From: Jiulongibacter sp.
Lineage (GTDB): Bacteria > Bacteroidota > Bacteroidia > Cytophagales > Spirosomataceae
Assembly: GCA_024645245.1 (NCBI GenBank)
Contig: JAHEBN010000023.1
Span: 1-34,652, forward strand
Length of the DNA stretch: 34,652 nt
Direction of reading: 5' to 3'
Shown here: piece after piece, positions 8,006-17,203 of the stretch
Layout: each line of letters begins with the position of its first letter
Numbering within the stretch: position 1 is the stretch's first letter
The notes under the pieces: model-generated
Database searches by the model: none
Seen by the model: the letters and a program-made list of their open reading frames with translations, nothing else
Told to the model about the DNA's origin: nothing
Position numbers and translations under genes: made by a program

Positions 8006-9661
8006 TTAATTATTTTGTACCTCAAAATGCCCCTCGTTAAATTTCACAACAGGCACTTTTTTATTATCATTGCTATATCCGGAATAATCAAAACCGCATA
8101 AGGTAAATTCATCCAAGAGATAGCTATCATTCATGTTCAGTCTGAAGATTTCTTTACCTTCCATCAGCATTTTGGAATAAAATATCACAATATCATAGCC
8201 CAAATAAGCATAATAAGAAGGAATCATATTCATTTCCTTTTGAAATGCCTTCTTGAAAGTTTTCACCTGATCCTTCTCATAATCTACAAAATCAGGATAA
8301 ATTAGAAACAACTCCCGCTGAAGAACATTCCGAGAAACTTTATCAAAATTGAATGAACCAGAGGTTGAAACCAAAGAGACAAAGTTGTAATTCCTTAAAC
8401 CAAGAGTTCTAATAATTTTTGAACCAAATTCTTCATCGCCGGTAAAAAATACATGGCCGGATTTTAGAGAAAGGCCAATTGAATTATCACTTATGAACTT
8501 TTTGTATTCTAAAATTTTAAAACCCAGTTTAAGGGCCTCTGATTTATAGCTGGCAGCCATAATCGAATCTTTACGATATTTACCAAAATAAATGGATACC
8601 GTTTTTTCTTTGGTTTTTTCCATCATCAAAGTCAATGCTTTCGAGGCTTGCATATCAAAAGATGATTGTGCCAGGAAAATCGTTTTTGTATCTGTAATCA
8701 GATCAATATTATTGGACAAAGGATGAACCTGAATAATCTTATTTTTCATAGCAAAAGCCTCAGCCTCCTTGTTGGGCCCGGGATATAATGGCCCAATAAA
8801 CACATCCAGATTTCCTAAACCTTTTTCAGATTTTAAGCGACCAAAATCTTCCGTTTCTTTTCCTACGTCAAAAGCTACCAGATTTACAGGTTTGTTCTGG
8901 GTTTTCAATTCTTCCGCCGCGATTTTCATACCGGCATATAAATCAAAAACATATTGATTGGTCTTTACATTGCCGTTTTTAAGATCAAAAGGCAAAAATA
9001 CGCCGATATCAATTGTACCGTCTTCAAAGGATTCCGAAAAATTCCCTGACTTACCAGATTCGAAAGCATTTGAGGTATCTTTTAATTTGTATCTATTGGT
9101 CAGTAAATCAGAAAGCTGAAGTTCTTGCTTGGTATTATAGGGTTTTTCCTGAATTCGATGCACCAAAGTCTCCGCTATTATTTTTTCATTCGGAAACTTC
9201 TCGTTCAGGCTTTTAAGTAATTCAATACTCTTTACAGGTTTAATATAAAACTCCTCGGCAGTTTGCAGATTTGATTTTATTATTTGATCGTCAATTCGTT
9301 CTGCATTGCTAAATGCCTCGTCAAAATAGTTTTCTTTAAAATTAGCCAAAACATATAAATATCTTGCCTCATCAATTTTTTCCCAGTCAGGAAAACGGGT
9401 AAACAAATCCCTCAGCTTAACTCTGCTTTGATAATAATCACTAAGTTCATAAGAGCATAAAGCATGATAATAAAGTGCATAAGGCACCACCGGATTATCA
9501 TTCCCTGATCCGGTTAATGGTGATAGCCGTGCTTTAGCATTATCAAATTGATGATTAGCGTAAAGCTGAACTGCATCTTTATATGCCAGTAAATAGGCAT
9601 TATCGGATAGTTGAGCAAACGAAGACCCCCCAAGAAATAAAAGGAATACAAAATATTTCAT
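8006..9661 (-). CDS. Periplasmic TPR plus type I periplasmic-binding-fold protein (LpoA-like architecture)
   Basis: 551-aa exported protein. The frame is open to 9736, but a methionine at 9661 starts an ideal signal peptide (MKYFVFLLFLGGSSFAQ), and a TAGTTTTG promoter box lies 33-40 bases upstream, so I use this start. Residues after the signal to about 200 form helical TPR-like repeats (AYLLAYKDAVQLYANHQFD, YALYYHALCSYELSDYYQS, ARYLYVLANFKENYFDEA). From about 220 on, IDIGVFLPFD..., YAGMKIAAEEL and DVFIGPLYPG mark a periplasmic-binding type I (Leu/Ile/Val-receptor) fold. LpoA of gamma-proteobacteria, the outer-membrane activator of PBP1A, has the same order of domains, but this protein has no lipobox and sequence similarity is unproven. 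It precedes hemL by 3 bases. Ligand and role are unknown. Confidence 0.8.
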   Translation of the reverse strand: MKYFVFLLFLGGSSFAQLSDNAYLLAYKDAVQLYANHQFDNAKARLSPLTGSGNDNPVVPYALYYHALCSYELSDYYQSRVKLRDLFTRFPDWEKIDEARYLYVLANFKENYFDEAFSNAERIDDQIIKSNLQTAEEFYIKPVKSIELLKSLNEKFPNEKIIAETLVHRIQEKPYNTKQELQLSDLLTNRYKLKDTSNAFESGKSGNFSESFEDGTIDIGVFLPFDLKNGNVKTNQYVFDLYAGMKIAAEELKTQNKPVNLVAFDVGKETEDFGRLKSEKGLGNLDVFIGPLYPGPNKEAEAFAMKNKIIQVHPLSNNIDLITDTKTIFLAQSSFDMQASKALTLMMEKTKEKTVSIYFGKYRKDSIMAASYKSEALKLGFKILEYKKFISDNSIGLSLKSGHVFFTGDEEFGSKIIRTLGLRNYNFVSLVSTSGSFNFDKVSRNVLQRELFLIYPDFVDYEKDQVKTFKKAFQKEMNMIPSYYAYLGYDIVIFYSKMLMEGKEIFRLNMNDSYLLDEFTLCGFDYSGYSNDNKKVPVVKFNEGHFEVQNN

Positions 9662-9693
9662 AGAATGAAAATTAGACAGACTTTGACTAAAAA

Positions 9694-9701
9694 CAAAACT
9701 A
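9694..9701 (-). promoter_or_regulatory. Putative -7 box upstream of the LpoA-like gene
   Basis: Minus-strand TAGTTTTG fits TAnnTTTG and would start a transcript about 25 bases before the ATG at 9661. It supports the shorter start and suggests that the LpoA-like gene, hemL and the glycosyltransferase can be transcribed independently of yidC. Confidence 0.5.
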
Positions 9702-9732
9702 TTTTTTATTGTATTCCTTGTTTCGGGATAAA

Positions 9733-11589
9733 TCATTTATTTTTTCGTTTCTTAAGACTTTCTGCCTTTTGCTTATTTAATTCTTCCTGTGTCTGAAGTT
9801 GTTTTTGAAGATAATCAGCAAACTTATTCGTCTTTTTAGGTTTCGTGTGAAAATTTTTCTTGTTCTCGTGAAGAATGTTTTTGATTTTATCTTCGTCAAT
9901 AAAACGCTTAACTAATAATTGCTGGCCAATAGTAACTACATTGGAAACCAGGTAGTAAAAACTTAAAGCAGCTGGAAAGCTATTCAGAACAAAGAAAAAT
10001 ACCAATGGGAAAATATAGGATATTTTTTTCATATCTATAGGTCCCGGTTGATCAGGAGTTACCTGATTATTGTAATAGGTAAATGCAAGGCTAGACGCAG
10101 TCATCAAGACCACAAATAAACTTATGTGGTTTCCGATTACTGGCAAATCAAAACCCCAGCTAAGTGGAGAATCATAGGTTGAAAGATCACTTGCCCATAG
10201 AAAACCCTTTTGCCTGAACATGATCATATTAGGAAAAAGGAAGAAAACAGACATTAATATCGGCATTTGTAATACCATAGGAATACATCCACTAAGTGGG
10301 CTTACACCAACTTGTTGATATAGTTTCATGGTTTCCTGCTGAACTTTTACAGCATCATCTCCTACCCTTTCCTTTATCTCAGCAATCTCTGGACCCAACA
10401 CTCTCATTTTGGCCGAACTTACATAAGATTTATAAATCAATGGAGTAAGTGCAGTTTTAATAGCCAATACAACCAGGATTATCAAAATACCATAATTGGT
10501 AATAAACTTTTCAAACCAATTAAATAAAGGCACAAAAATGAATCTGTTAATAGGTTTAACAATATCATAACCCAGATACAAATTTTGATGAAAATCATTC
10601 CCGATGGCCTTTAGTATACTGAATTCGTTTGGACCAAAGTAGAATTTAAAATTCCCATTCCCGGTTTTAAGATTATCCAATGGTATTGCAGCTGAAATCA
10701 TTGCATCTTTTACCACCATAGAATCTTCGAGAGGTGTTTTTAAATCAATATTTAGCGATTTAAAAAATGAATTTTCTGAGATAATCCCCGAAGTAAAATA
10801 TTTCTGTTTGAAAGAAATCCATTTAACATCTTCGCTTACACTTTCCTTATTATCACCGTTGCTTCCTAATCCTAAATCTTCGAAAGATTCTTCCGCAGTA
10901 TAATAGTTAACCTGAGCAGCTTTCCGGTTTTCTTTTAAATCATGTTCTAGTTTTTTGAGCTTATTTTCCCATGAAAATTTTATAGGTTCATTCTTAATTA
11001 AACCATCCGTATTACTTAATTTAAGATTATAATCTACATCATAAGCATTTTCATTTAATTGGTAGGTCTGCTCGATAAGTTGTCCATTACCAATATCTGC
11101 CGTGAATGTCACTTTATTTTTATCTTGCTCACCAACTTGATAAAACAAATTTGCCAGGTCGATATTACCAAAATTGGTAGCGGCTTCTAACTTCAAAGTA
11201 GAATTCTGATCATCTATTAAAACCATGGGCACTTCTTTACCCGATATAAATGAATCGTAGGTCTTGTATTTCTTTAATGTTACCTTAGCTATTTTACCGC
11301 CTTTCGTATTCAAATCAACAATTAAGTTCTCATTCTCCAGTGTGATTATTTTATCATCTCCGCTCATTACTTTTGAAAATGAACCAAACTGACTTTTTAA
11401 AGCGGCTGTATCTGTTATAATTTGAGCTACTGGATTCAGTTGAGATTCCGTATTGGCTTCTAACTTTATTTCTGTTTTTGGCTTTTCTGTTGAAATTTCT
11501 TCGGCCGGAGTATAAAAATACATGTACCCACCGTACATCAAAATCATAAGTATAAAACCAATGATGTAGTTCTTATCGAATTTTTCCAT
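9733..11589 (-). CDS. yidC: Membrane protein insertase YidC
   Basis: 618-aa Oxa1/YidC/Alb3-family insertase that places proteins in the inner membrane alone or with SecYEG. An N-terminal helix (about 8-27) is followed by a large periplasmic beta-sandwich domain (about 60-345), as in Gram-negative YidC. The conserved core then has the hydrophobic hairpins at about 365-390, 430-460, 490-510 and 525-550. KTALTPLIYKSYVSSAKMR holds the basic residue of the hydrophilic groove, and CIPMVLQMPI and FPAALSFYYLVSN are family signatures. The cytosolic tail is lysine-rich, which in other species helps ribosome contact. ATG start at 11589. A weak -7-like element (minus CAATTTTG, 11623-11630) lies upstream. 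In many Bacteroidota pyrG is next to yidC; here pyrG lies some 12 kb away. Confidence 0.97.
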   Translation of the reverse strand: MEKFDKNYIIGFILMILMYGGYMYFYTPAEEISTEKPKTEIKLEANTESQLNPVAQIITDTAALKSQFGSFSKVMSGDDKIITLENENLIVDLNTKGGKIAKVTLKKYKTYDSFISGKEVPMVLIDDQNSTLKLEAATNFGNIDLANLFYQVGEQDKNKVTFTADIGNGQLIEQTYQLNENAYDVDYNLKLSNTDGLIKNEPIKFSWENKLKKLEHDLKENRKAAQVNYYTAEESFEDLGLGSNGDNKESVSEDVKWISFKQKYFTSGIISENSFFKSLNIDLKTPLEDSMVVKDAMISAAIPLDNLKTGNGNFKFYFGPNEFSILKAIGNDFHQNLYLGYDIVKPINRFIFVPLFNWFEKFITNYGILIILVVLAIKTALTPLIYKSYVSSAKMRVLGPEIAEIKERVGDDAVKVQQETMKLYQQVGVSPLSGCIPMVLQMPILMSVFFLFPNMIMFRQKGFLWASDLSTYDSPLSWGFDLPVIGNHISLFVVLMTASSLAFTYYNNQVTPDQPGPIDMKKISYIFPLVFFFVLNSFPAALSFYYLVSNVVTIGQQLLVKRFIDEDKIKNILHENKKNFHTKPKKTNKFADYLQKQLQTQEELNKQKAESLKKRKNK

Positions 11590-11727
11590 TTAGGATTTTT
11601 AAAGATTCTATTAAAATTTCCGCAAAATTGGCAAAAAACTTTGAGGAGGCATAGAAAAAAGGAGGAATGGTTGATTTTACTGTTGAAAATAAGCTATTCG
11701 GAATATTAATTTAAAGGAATAATCCAA

Positions 11728-12465
11728 TTATCGGGAATTCCGTCTTAAATTATCCAACAAAATACCTGTCGCCACAGCAGCATTTAAAGATTCGGCATAT
11801 CCATAAGCCGGAATAGTGAGTTTTGCATGGAGCATGTTGGATACATTTTCGGAAATCCCATGAGATTCACTACCTATTACTAATATACCCGATTGGGGAA
11901 AATCGTATTTATGTACATTTTCCCCATTTAAAAAAGCACCAGCGATATTGGCTTTATCCTTTAAAAATTCTGTTAAACTTGTGTAAAATACATTAACCCT
12001 GGTAAAAGAACCCATTGTGGAAGAAATTACTTTCGGGTTGTAAAACTCCACGGTATCTTCCGAGCAAACTATGTTTTTAATTCCGTACCAATCTGCCAAA
12101 CGAATTATTGTACCTAAATTACCGGGATCGCGTATGTCATCTAATGCCAGAATCCACTCTTCATGATCTAAATCAGCTTGTCTTTCTTCTTTCATTTTAG
12201 CAACTGCCAATCCATAAGTATTATTTTTAAAAGTGCTTATTTTGTCTAGTTCCGCTGGTGTGCAGGCATATATTTCGCCTGAGTATTGAGTTTCAATTTC
12301 GTTAATTTGTTTATTGAGGCAAACAAACTCCATCTCAAAATCAGACTTTAAAAGTTCTTCCATAGACTTTTTACCTTCAACCAAAAATCGATTGAATTGC
12401 TTCCTGTATTTTTTATTATGTAATGATTGAATGTATTTTTGCTGTTGTTTACCAAGTATTATCAC
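11728..12465 (-). CDS. TrmH/SpoU-family RNA 2'-O-methyltransferase
   Basis: SPOUT-class methyltransferase transferring methyl from SAM to a ribose 2'-OH of rRNA or tRNA. The N-terminal substrate-binding part begins QKYIQSLHNKKYRKQ..FLVEGKKS. The knotted catalytic domain shows motif 1 DPGNLGTIIRLADW with its conserved asparagine and arginine, motif 2 IGSESHGIS, and motif 3 IPAYGYAESLNAAVATGILL. The frame is open to a TTG at 12495, but homologues begin close to the QKYIQSLH segment, and GTG at 12465 suits that better; the exact start is uncertain. It is divergent from tamL, an arrangement I believe recurs in Bacteroidota. The RNA target cannot be told from sequence. Confidence 0.88.
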   Translation of the reverse strand: MIILGKQQQKYIQSLHNKKYRKQFNRFLVEGKKSMEELLKSDFEMEFVCLNKQINEIETQYSGEIYACTPAELDKISTFKNNTYGLAVAKMKEERQADLDHEEWILALDDIRDPGNLGTIIRLADWYGIKNIVCSEDTVEFYNPKVISSTMGSFTRVNVFYTSLTEFLKDKANIAGAFLNGENVHKYDFPQSGILVIGSESHGISENVSNMLHAKLTIPAYGYAESLNAAVATGILLDNLRRNSR

Positions 12466-12534
12466 AATTTCAGTCTGTTTTTTCGTTAAAAGCAAATGCT
12501 AAATTAAGTGGTCTTAATCATTAACCTATCGGTA

Positions 12535-15069
12535 TTGAAAACATTTTTGAAATACATCCCACTGCTGGCATTTTCAATGACAATATTTTCCTGTAGTCGT
12601 GAGATTCAACTGGAAAAAGATCAATACCTCCTTTCTAAAATTGAATTTACAGGTAATGAGAAAGTATACAACGAGACCCTGGAAGATTTAATCCCTTTAA
12701 ATCAAAAACCCAATACCCGCCCACTTGGCTTGCCTATAACACCCCGAGTTGCTTTCTACAATATTGGTTTGAATAATTTTAAACCCGAAAAAGAAAAAGA
12801 AAGGATGGAATTATTTCAGGCCAGACTTTCCACATTGCCATCGGATTTTAGCGGAGTAGTAAAAACAGAAAGAATAAAACAAAAACTACGTAAAAAGATT
12901 AACAGAAGTCAGGAGAATCTGGATTCGGGATTAAAATGGTTTTGGAGAAACCTGGGTGAGCCACAAGCCATTATTTCTGAAAGTCAAATAGAAAACACAA
13001 CCAATATCATCATAAAATTCCTTCATGATACAGGCTTTAAAGACGCCATTGCCACCTTTTCAATCGATACATTGATTACCAATGATAAAGTAAAAGTAAC
13101 CTATAGAATACATGAAGGGCAAGTCTATACCATAGATTCAGTGCGATTCCTGATCGACGACTATCGTTTAGATAGTGTAATCCGATCTAATATTTCAGAA
13201 ACTTTTCTAAAACCAGGGTCAAATTTCGATATCAGGTTGGTAGAACAAGAAAAATTGCGGATTGAAAATCTGGCTAAAAGTAATGGATATTATAATTTTC
13301 TTAATCAATATATTGAGCACAGAGCGGATAATGAAACTCACAGTGAAAAAGACTTCATAGAACAAAAACACGGGATTCTGGAGCTTGAAATTAATAACCC
13401 AACAGGCAGGAAAATTCACCCTTATTATCGAATTAATGAAATAGTGTTCAAAGGATTTGATCCATATCAGGAAGCCTCAACGATTTCGCCAGACACTACA
13501 GTACTTAATGGTATAAAATACATCACCCTAAACAAAAGAATTCCTATCAGATTACTTGACAAAAAGGTGGTATCAAGACCCGGACAGCTATACAGCCTGG
13601 GTAAAATAACAGAAACTCAAAGGCAAATCGGATTGCTCAACCAGTTTTCATTTGCCAGCTCGCAGGTAAATCCGATAAACGAAGAATTATTAAATCTGGA
13701 ATATTTCGCTCCTATGCTGGAAAAATATACTTTAAGTACGGGGCCCGGAATCAATCATATTTACAACGGCGGCACTGGTTTCCTGGGTTTTGGTATTCCG
13801 GCAACACTTACAGCCCGTAATCTTTCAAAACGACTGGAAATATTTGAAGCAGCCGGCCGAGTGTTCTTTGAAGGACAGCCATCGCCTTTAGACGCAAATA
13901 CGATTAAAGGAAGTTTAGAAATAGGCTCAAATTTTACCATTACCTATCCCAATATCACATTCTTTGGAAAAGACATTAACAAACTCACACTAAAAAACCC
14001 CAGATCACAATTCGGGGCTGGTTTTAATTATTCAGAACCATTTTGGGGCAATCGATTAAATTTTAAAGTAAATAGTAATTATTCCTGGCAACCTGCATTA
14101 TTTACTACGATTTACCTTTCTGTTTTAGATGCCAGTTTGGTGAATACAAATTATAATTTAAGAAATGAAGCCGGCCTGCAATTTTACAATAGCCTGGTAG
14201 AGCAACAAAAGTTGGGCAATAATTTAAAAGTAACCTTTGACCCGCAGTTTGTTTCCAGCATTAACATGTCCTATATTTTTAATAATCAAAGTCCACAAAA
14301 ACCGTATTCCAGCTCCAGATTCCTCCGGATTTTTGGAGAATCCGGTGGAACTATTCAGAATTTCTTTAAAAATAAAGACAGGATAAACCTGATAGAAACA
14401 CTTTTCCCCTTACGCCAGGACTTTAATTCTCCTGATACTGTACGAGCTTATTTTCGATTTGTAAAAGTGAATTTCGATTACAGACGTTATTTCAATATAA
14501 GTCCAAACAGCAGTTTTGCGTATCGTATTAACATTGGGATAACCAATCCCTATGGCAAAAACAAATCATTGCCGTATGAAAAAAACTTTTTTGCCGGTGG
14601 ATCAAACAGTGTACGTGCCTGGTCGCCTCGTTCTCTCGGCGTGGGTTCTGCCCGCCCTGATACAGCGGCGGGAAATGTAATTCCTCAACCCGGTGATATT
14701 TTATTAGAAGGTAGTTTTGAATACCGCAAAAAAGTGGCCCGCCTATTCGGTGATATTCAATTGGCTACTTTTATTGATTACGGCAATGTTTGGAAATGGT
14801 ATCAGATAGAAACAGAGTCCAAAATAAACAAGGCTAACTTTGCAATGGATCGGTTTTACAAGGAATTTGCAGTTGGTACCGGTTTTGGAATTCGGTATGA
14901 TCTTACTTATTTCCTATTCAGGTTTGACTGGGGTATAAAAATAATCGACCCATCGAGAAACCCTGGAGATCGATTTGTACTGGATAATTTCAGCCTTAGA
15001 AAAGACCCTGTTACCGGAACAAAACCTTATGGATTGCAGTTTAACCTTGGAATTGGATACCCTTTCTAA
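12535..15069 (+). CDS. tamL: TamA/BamA-family outer-membrane protein, lipoprotein type (TamL)
   Basis: Omp85-superfamily barrel of about 844 aa. The frame is open from a GTG at 12508, but TTG at 12535 starts a neat lipoprotein signal MKTFLKYIPLLAFSMTIFSC, with the lipidated cysteine at residue 20 (the -2 phenylalanine is non-canonical). POTRA-like domains follow: LLSKIEFTGNEKVYNETLEDLI, VYTIDSVRFLID.YRLD and YRINEIVFKGFDPY. The C-terminal part from about 440 is the Omp85 barrel, with the lid-loop-like motif FFAGGSNSVRAWSPRSLG (VRGF/Y motif equivalent) and a terminal phenylalanine in GLQFNLGIGYPF. TamL is the Bacteroidota lipid-anchored homologue of TamA and works with a TamB-type protein in envelope biogenesis. 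No TamB gene is visible here. The choice of TamL over BamA rests on the lipobox. Confidence 0.85.
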   Translation: MKTFLKYIPLLAFSMTIFSCSREIQLEKDQYLLSKIEFTGNEKVYNETLEDLIPLNQKPNTRPLGLPITPRVAFYNIGLNNFKPEKEKERMELFQARLSTLPSDFSGVVKTERIKQKLRKKINRSQENLDSGLKWFWRNLGEPQAIISESQIENTTNIIIKFLHDTGFKDAIATFSIDTLITNDKVKVTYRIHEGQVYTIDSVRFLIDDYRLDSVIRSNISETFLKPGSNFDIRLVEQEKLRIENLAKSNGYYNFLNQYIEHRADNETHSEKDFIEQKHGILELEINNPTGRKIHPYYRINEIVFKGFDPYQEASTISPDTTVLNGIKYITLNKRIPIRLLDKKVVSRPGQLYSLGKITETQRQIGLLNQFSFASSQVNPINEELLNLEYFAPMLEKYTLSTGPGINHIYNGGTGFLGFGIPATLTARNLSKRLEIFEAAGRVFFEGQPSPLDANTIKGSLEIGSNFTITYPNITFFGKDINKLTLKNPRSQFGAGFNYSEPFWGNRLNFKVNSNYSWQPALFTTIYLSVLDASLVNTNYNLRNEAGLQFYNSLVEQQKLGNNLKVTFDPQFVSSINMSYIFNNQSPQKPYSSSRFLRIFGESGGTIQNFFKNKDRINLIETLFPLRQDFNSPDTVRAYFRFVKVNFDYRRYFNISPNSSFAYRINIGITNPYGKNKSLPYEKNFFAGGSNSVRAWSPRSLGVGSARPDTAAGNVIPQPGDILLEGSFEYRKKVARLFGDIQLATFIDYGNVWKWYQIETESKINKANFAMDRFYKEFAVGTGFGIRYDLTYFLFRFDWGIKIIDPSRNPGDRFVLDNFSLRKDPVTGTKPYGLQFNLGIGYPF

Positions 15070-15077
15070 GTTACTTT

Positions 15078-15680
15078 ATGGATTTATTTCCACCTGATTT
15101 TTGCAAAAATATATTACCACTTGATGGTGAATTGTACTACCACCCTACTTATTTCAGCGAATTGGCCGACAATTATTACGAAACCTTATTGGAGGAAATT
15201 GCCTGGAAAAACGACGAAATTATCCTATTAGGAAAAAGAATAATAACTAAAAGAAAAACTGCCTGGTATGGTGAGCCGAATGCTATTTACAAGTATTCAG
15301 GTGTTGTTCATACTCCCTTACAATGGACAATTAACCTATTGAATATAAAAGAGTTAGTTGAATTACATACAGGCTCTGTTTATAACTCATGCCTTTTGAA
15401 CCTATACCACGATGGATCAGAAGGAATGGGTTGGCATAGCGATAATGAGAAGGAATTAGAGGCTGGATATTCTATTGCTTCCCTAAGTTTTGGAGCCGAA
15501 CGGAATTTTGTATTTAAGCACAATCACCTAAATCAAAAATTAGACATTTTATTGCAGAATGGAAGTTTATTAGAAATGAAAGGGGCAATTCAGCAAAGAT
15601 GGAAGCATGCTTTACCCAAGACTAAACGAGTTAATTCACCTAGAATTAATCTCACTTTCCGAAAAATCCAAATAAACTAA
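15078..15680 (+). CDS. AlkB-like 2-oxoglutarate/Fe(II) dioxygenase
   Basis: 200-aa enzyme of the AlkB family, closest in layout to the ALKBH2/3-like proteins that demethylate 1-methyladenine and 3-methylcytosine in nucleic acids. Iron ligands are H120 and D122 in NLYHDGSEGMGWHSD and H177 in WKHALPK. The 2-oxoglutarate-binding arginines are in SPRINLTFR (R189 and R195). LGKRIITKRKTAWYGEPN is the substrate-lid region and ASLSFGAERNFVFKH the core strand pair. Length is normal and all catalytic residues are present. ATG lies 8 bases after the tamL stop, so the gene may be cotranscribed with tamL. A DNA repair role is family knowledge; the neighbouring envelope gene gives no support for a specific function. 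Confidence 0.92.
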   Translation: MDLFPPDFCKNILPLDGELYYHPTYFSELADNYYETLLEEIAWKNDEIILLGKRIITKRKTAWYGEPNAIYKYSGVVHTPLQWTINLLNIKELVELHTGSVYNSCLLNLYHDGSEGMGWHSDNEKELEAGYSIASLSFGAERNFVFKHNHLNQKLDILLQNGSLLEMKGAIQQRWKHALPKTKRVNSPRINLTFRKIQIN

Positions 15681-15716
15681 GTCTTGAAAACTTCTTTAAA
15701 TTTAGTTAAAAATAAC

Positions 15717-15746
15717 CTGCCATTCTGTCAGTATTGATTACCTTTG
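15717..15746 (+). promoter_or_regulatory. miaB operon promoter with CTGCCA-TTC-TGTCAG dyad
   Basis: The -7 element TACCTTTG (15739-15746) is a perfect TAnnTTTG match, placing transcription start about 20 bases before the ATG at 15773. At the -33 position lies an imperfect palindrome CTGCCATTCTGTCAG (15717-15731), with half-sites CTGnCA and TGnCAG. It takes the place of a normal -33 box, so it may be bound by an alternative sigma factor or a regulator. The same half-sites recur upstream of groES. Confidence 0.6.
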
Positions 15747-15772
15747 CTTTTGAATTTTATTATAAAATTAAA

Positions 15773-17203
15773 ATGAACAAAGCTGAACTTTCGAAAGAAG
15801 AACTGGCTAACCTGGATGAAGCCCAAATTTCAACAAACGAAAACTCAACCGGAAAAAGGAAATTATACATCGAGAGTTATGGATGTCAAATGAATTTTGC
15901 TGATAGCGAAATTGTGGCATCTATACTTCGTAATGACGGCTTTAGTACAACCTCTGATCAATCGGAAGCAGAACTTATCCTTATTAATACGTGTGCCATT
16001 CGCGACAATGCAGAGCAAAAAGTAAGAAAAAGGCTGCAGGCACTTAATGCATTAAAAAGAACCAAGCCCGAACTTAAAATCGGTGTTTTGGGATGTATGG
16101 CAGAGAGGTTAAAGCAAAAATTTCTGGAAGAAGAAAAAATGGTGGATTTGGTGGTTGGGCCAGATGCCTATCGTGATTTACCAAAATTGGTTGCTGAAGT
16201 GGATGAAGGTCATAAGGCCGTAAATGTTTTTCTATCACGGGAAGAAACCTACGCTGATATTTCTCCTGTAAGATTGGGCACAAATGGTGTTTCGGCTTTT
16301 ATAAGCATTATGAGAGGTTGCGACAATATGTGCAGTTTTTGTGTGGTGCCATACACACGTGGTAGGGAAAGAAGCCGAGAACCGAAAACCATAGTTGCCG
16401 AAGCCATAGATCTTTTCGAAAAAGGTTACCGGGAAGTTACCCTTTTAGGGCAAAATGTGGATTCTTTCAGATGGAAAAACGAATCGGGTGAAGTTCTTAC
16501 CAATTTTGCTCAATTATTGGAAATGGTTGCTCAAATTTCTCCTGAAATGCGTGTGCGATTCTCAACTTCGCATCCGAAAGACATTACCGATGATGTAATT
16601 TACACCATCAAAAAATACGATAACATATGTAACTATCTGCATTTGCCAGCTCAAAGTGGCAGCAGCCGTATTCTGGAATTAATGAACAGAACTTACGACC
16701 GCGAATGGTACATTGGCCGAATAAATAAAATCAGAGAAATTCTGGGTGAAGAATGCGGAATATCATTTGATATGATTGCCGGTTTCTGCAATGAAACAGA
16801 TGAAGATCATCAGGAAACTTTAAGCCTGATGGATTTGGTAAAATTTGATTACGGTTATATGTTTTCCTACTCTGAAAGGCCAGGCACACCGGCAGCAAAA
16901 AAACTGAAAGATGATGTTAGCCCTGAAACAAAAGCACGACGGCTAAGCGAAATAATAGATAAACAAAGGGAACATGCCTTATACAGAAACCAGCTTACAT
17001 TAGGAAAAACATACAAAGTACTAATTGATGGTTTTTCTAAAAAATCAGCGGATTTTTATGCAGGAAGAACAGATCAGAATAAAGTAGTTATTTTTCCAAA
17101 AGAAAATCTTAAAATTGGAGAATATGTATGGGTACAGATTAATGAATGTAATTCTGCAACACTAAAGGGTGAAGTAGTCGAAGAAGAACTGGTAAAATGC
17201 TGA
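15773..17203 (+). CDS. miaB: tRNA-2-methylthio-N6-isopentenyladenosine synthase MiaB
   Basis: 476-aa radical SAM methylthiotransferase that adds the methylthio group to i6A37 in tRNAs. The start is the ATG at 15773 ([10 protein letters not shown]), 27 bases after a strong promoter box; the longer frame from 15734 overlaps that box. UPF0004 domain: C38 in [12 protein letters not shown]74 in [12 protein letters not shown] and C108 in GVLGCMAE bind the auxiliary cluster. Radical SAM CxxxCxxC is C183, C187 and C190 in [23 protein letters not shown] domain with [10 protein letters not shown]...GRTDQNKVV ends the protein. All catalytic cysteines are present. The stop overlaps the next ATG by 7 bases, so it leads the operon with the sigma-54 activator, lptE and a 112-aa unknown. 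Confidence 0.96.
   Translation: MNKAELSKEELANLDEAQISTNENSTGKRKLYIESYGCQMNFADSEIVASILRNDGFSTTSDQSEAELILINTCAIRDNAEQKVRKRLQALNALKRTKPELKIGVLGCMAERLKQKFLEEEKMVDLVVGPDAYRDLPKLVAEVDEGHKAVNVFLSREETYADISPVRLGTNGVSAFISIMRGCDNMCSFCVVPYTRGRERSREPKTIVAEAIDLFEKGYREVTLLGQNVDSFRWKNESGEVLTNFAQLLEMVAQISPEMRVRFSTSHPKDITDDVIYTIKKYDNICNYLHLPAQSGSSRILELMNRTYDREWYIGRINKIREILGEECGISFDMIAGFCNETDEDHQETLSLMDLVKFDYGYMFSYSERPGTPAAKKLKDDVSPETKARRLSEIIDKQREHALYRNQLTLGKTYKVLIDGFSKKSADFYAGRTDQNKVVIFPKENLKIGEYVWVQINECNSATLKGEVVEEELVKC

Noticed and set aside
9662-9736. N-terminal extension of the LpoA-like protein (start at 9736)
   Set aside because: It would put 25 residues before an ideal signal peptide and overlap both the yidC end and a promoter box.
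11660-11714. 15-codon plus-strand ORF with a GGAGG just upstream (ATG at 11667)
   Set aside because: The GGAGG is only one base from the ATG, Bacteroidota make little use of such sites, and the peptide has no recognisable features. It lies on the opposite strand between two minus-strand genes.
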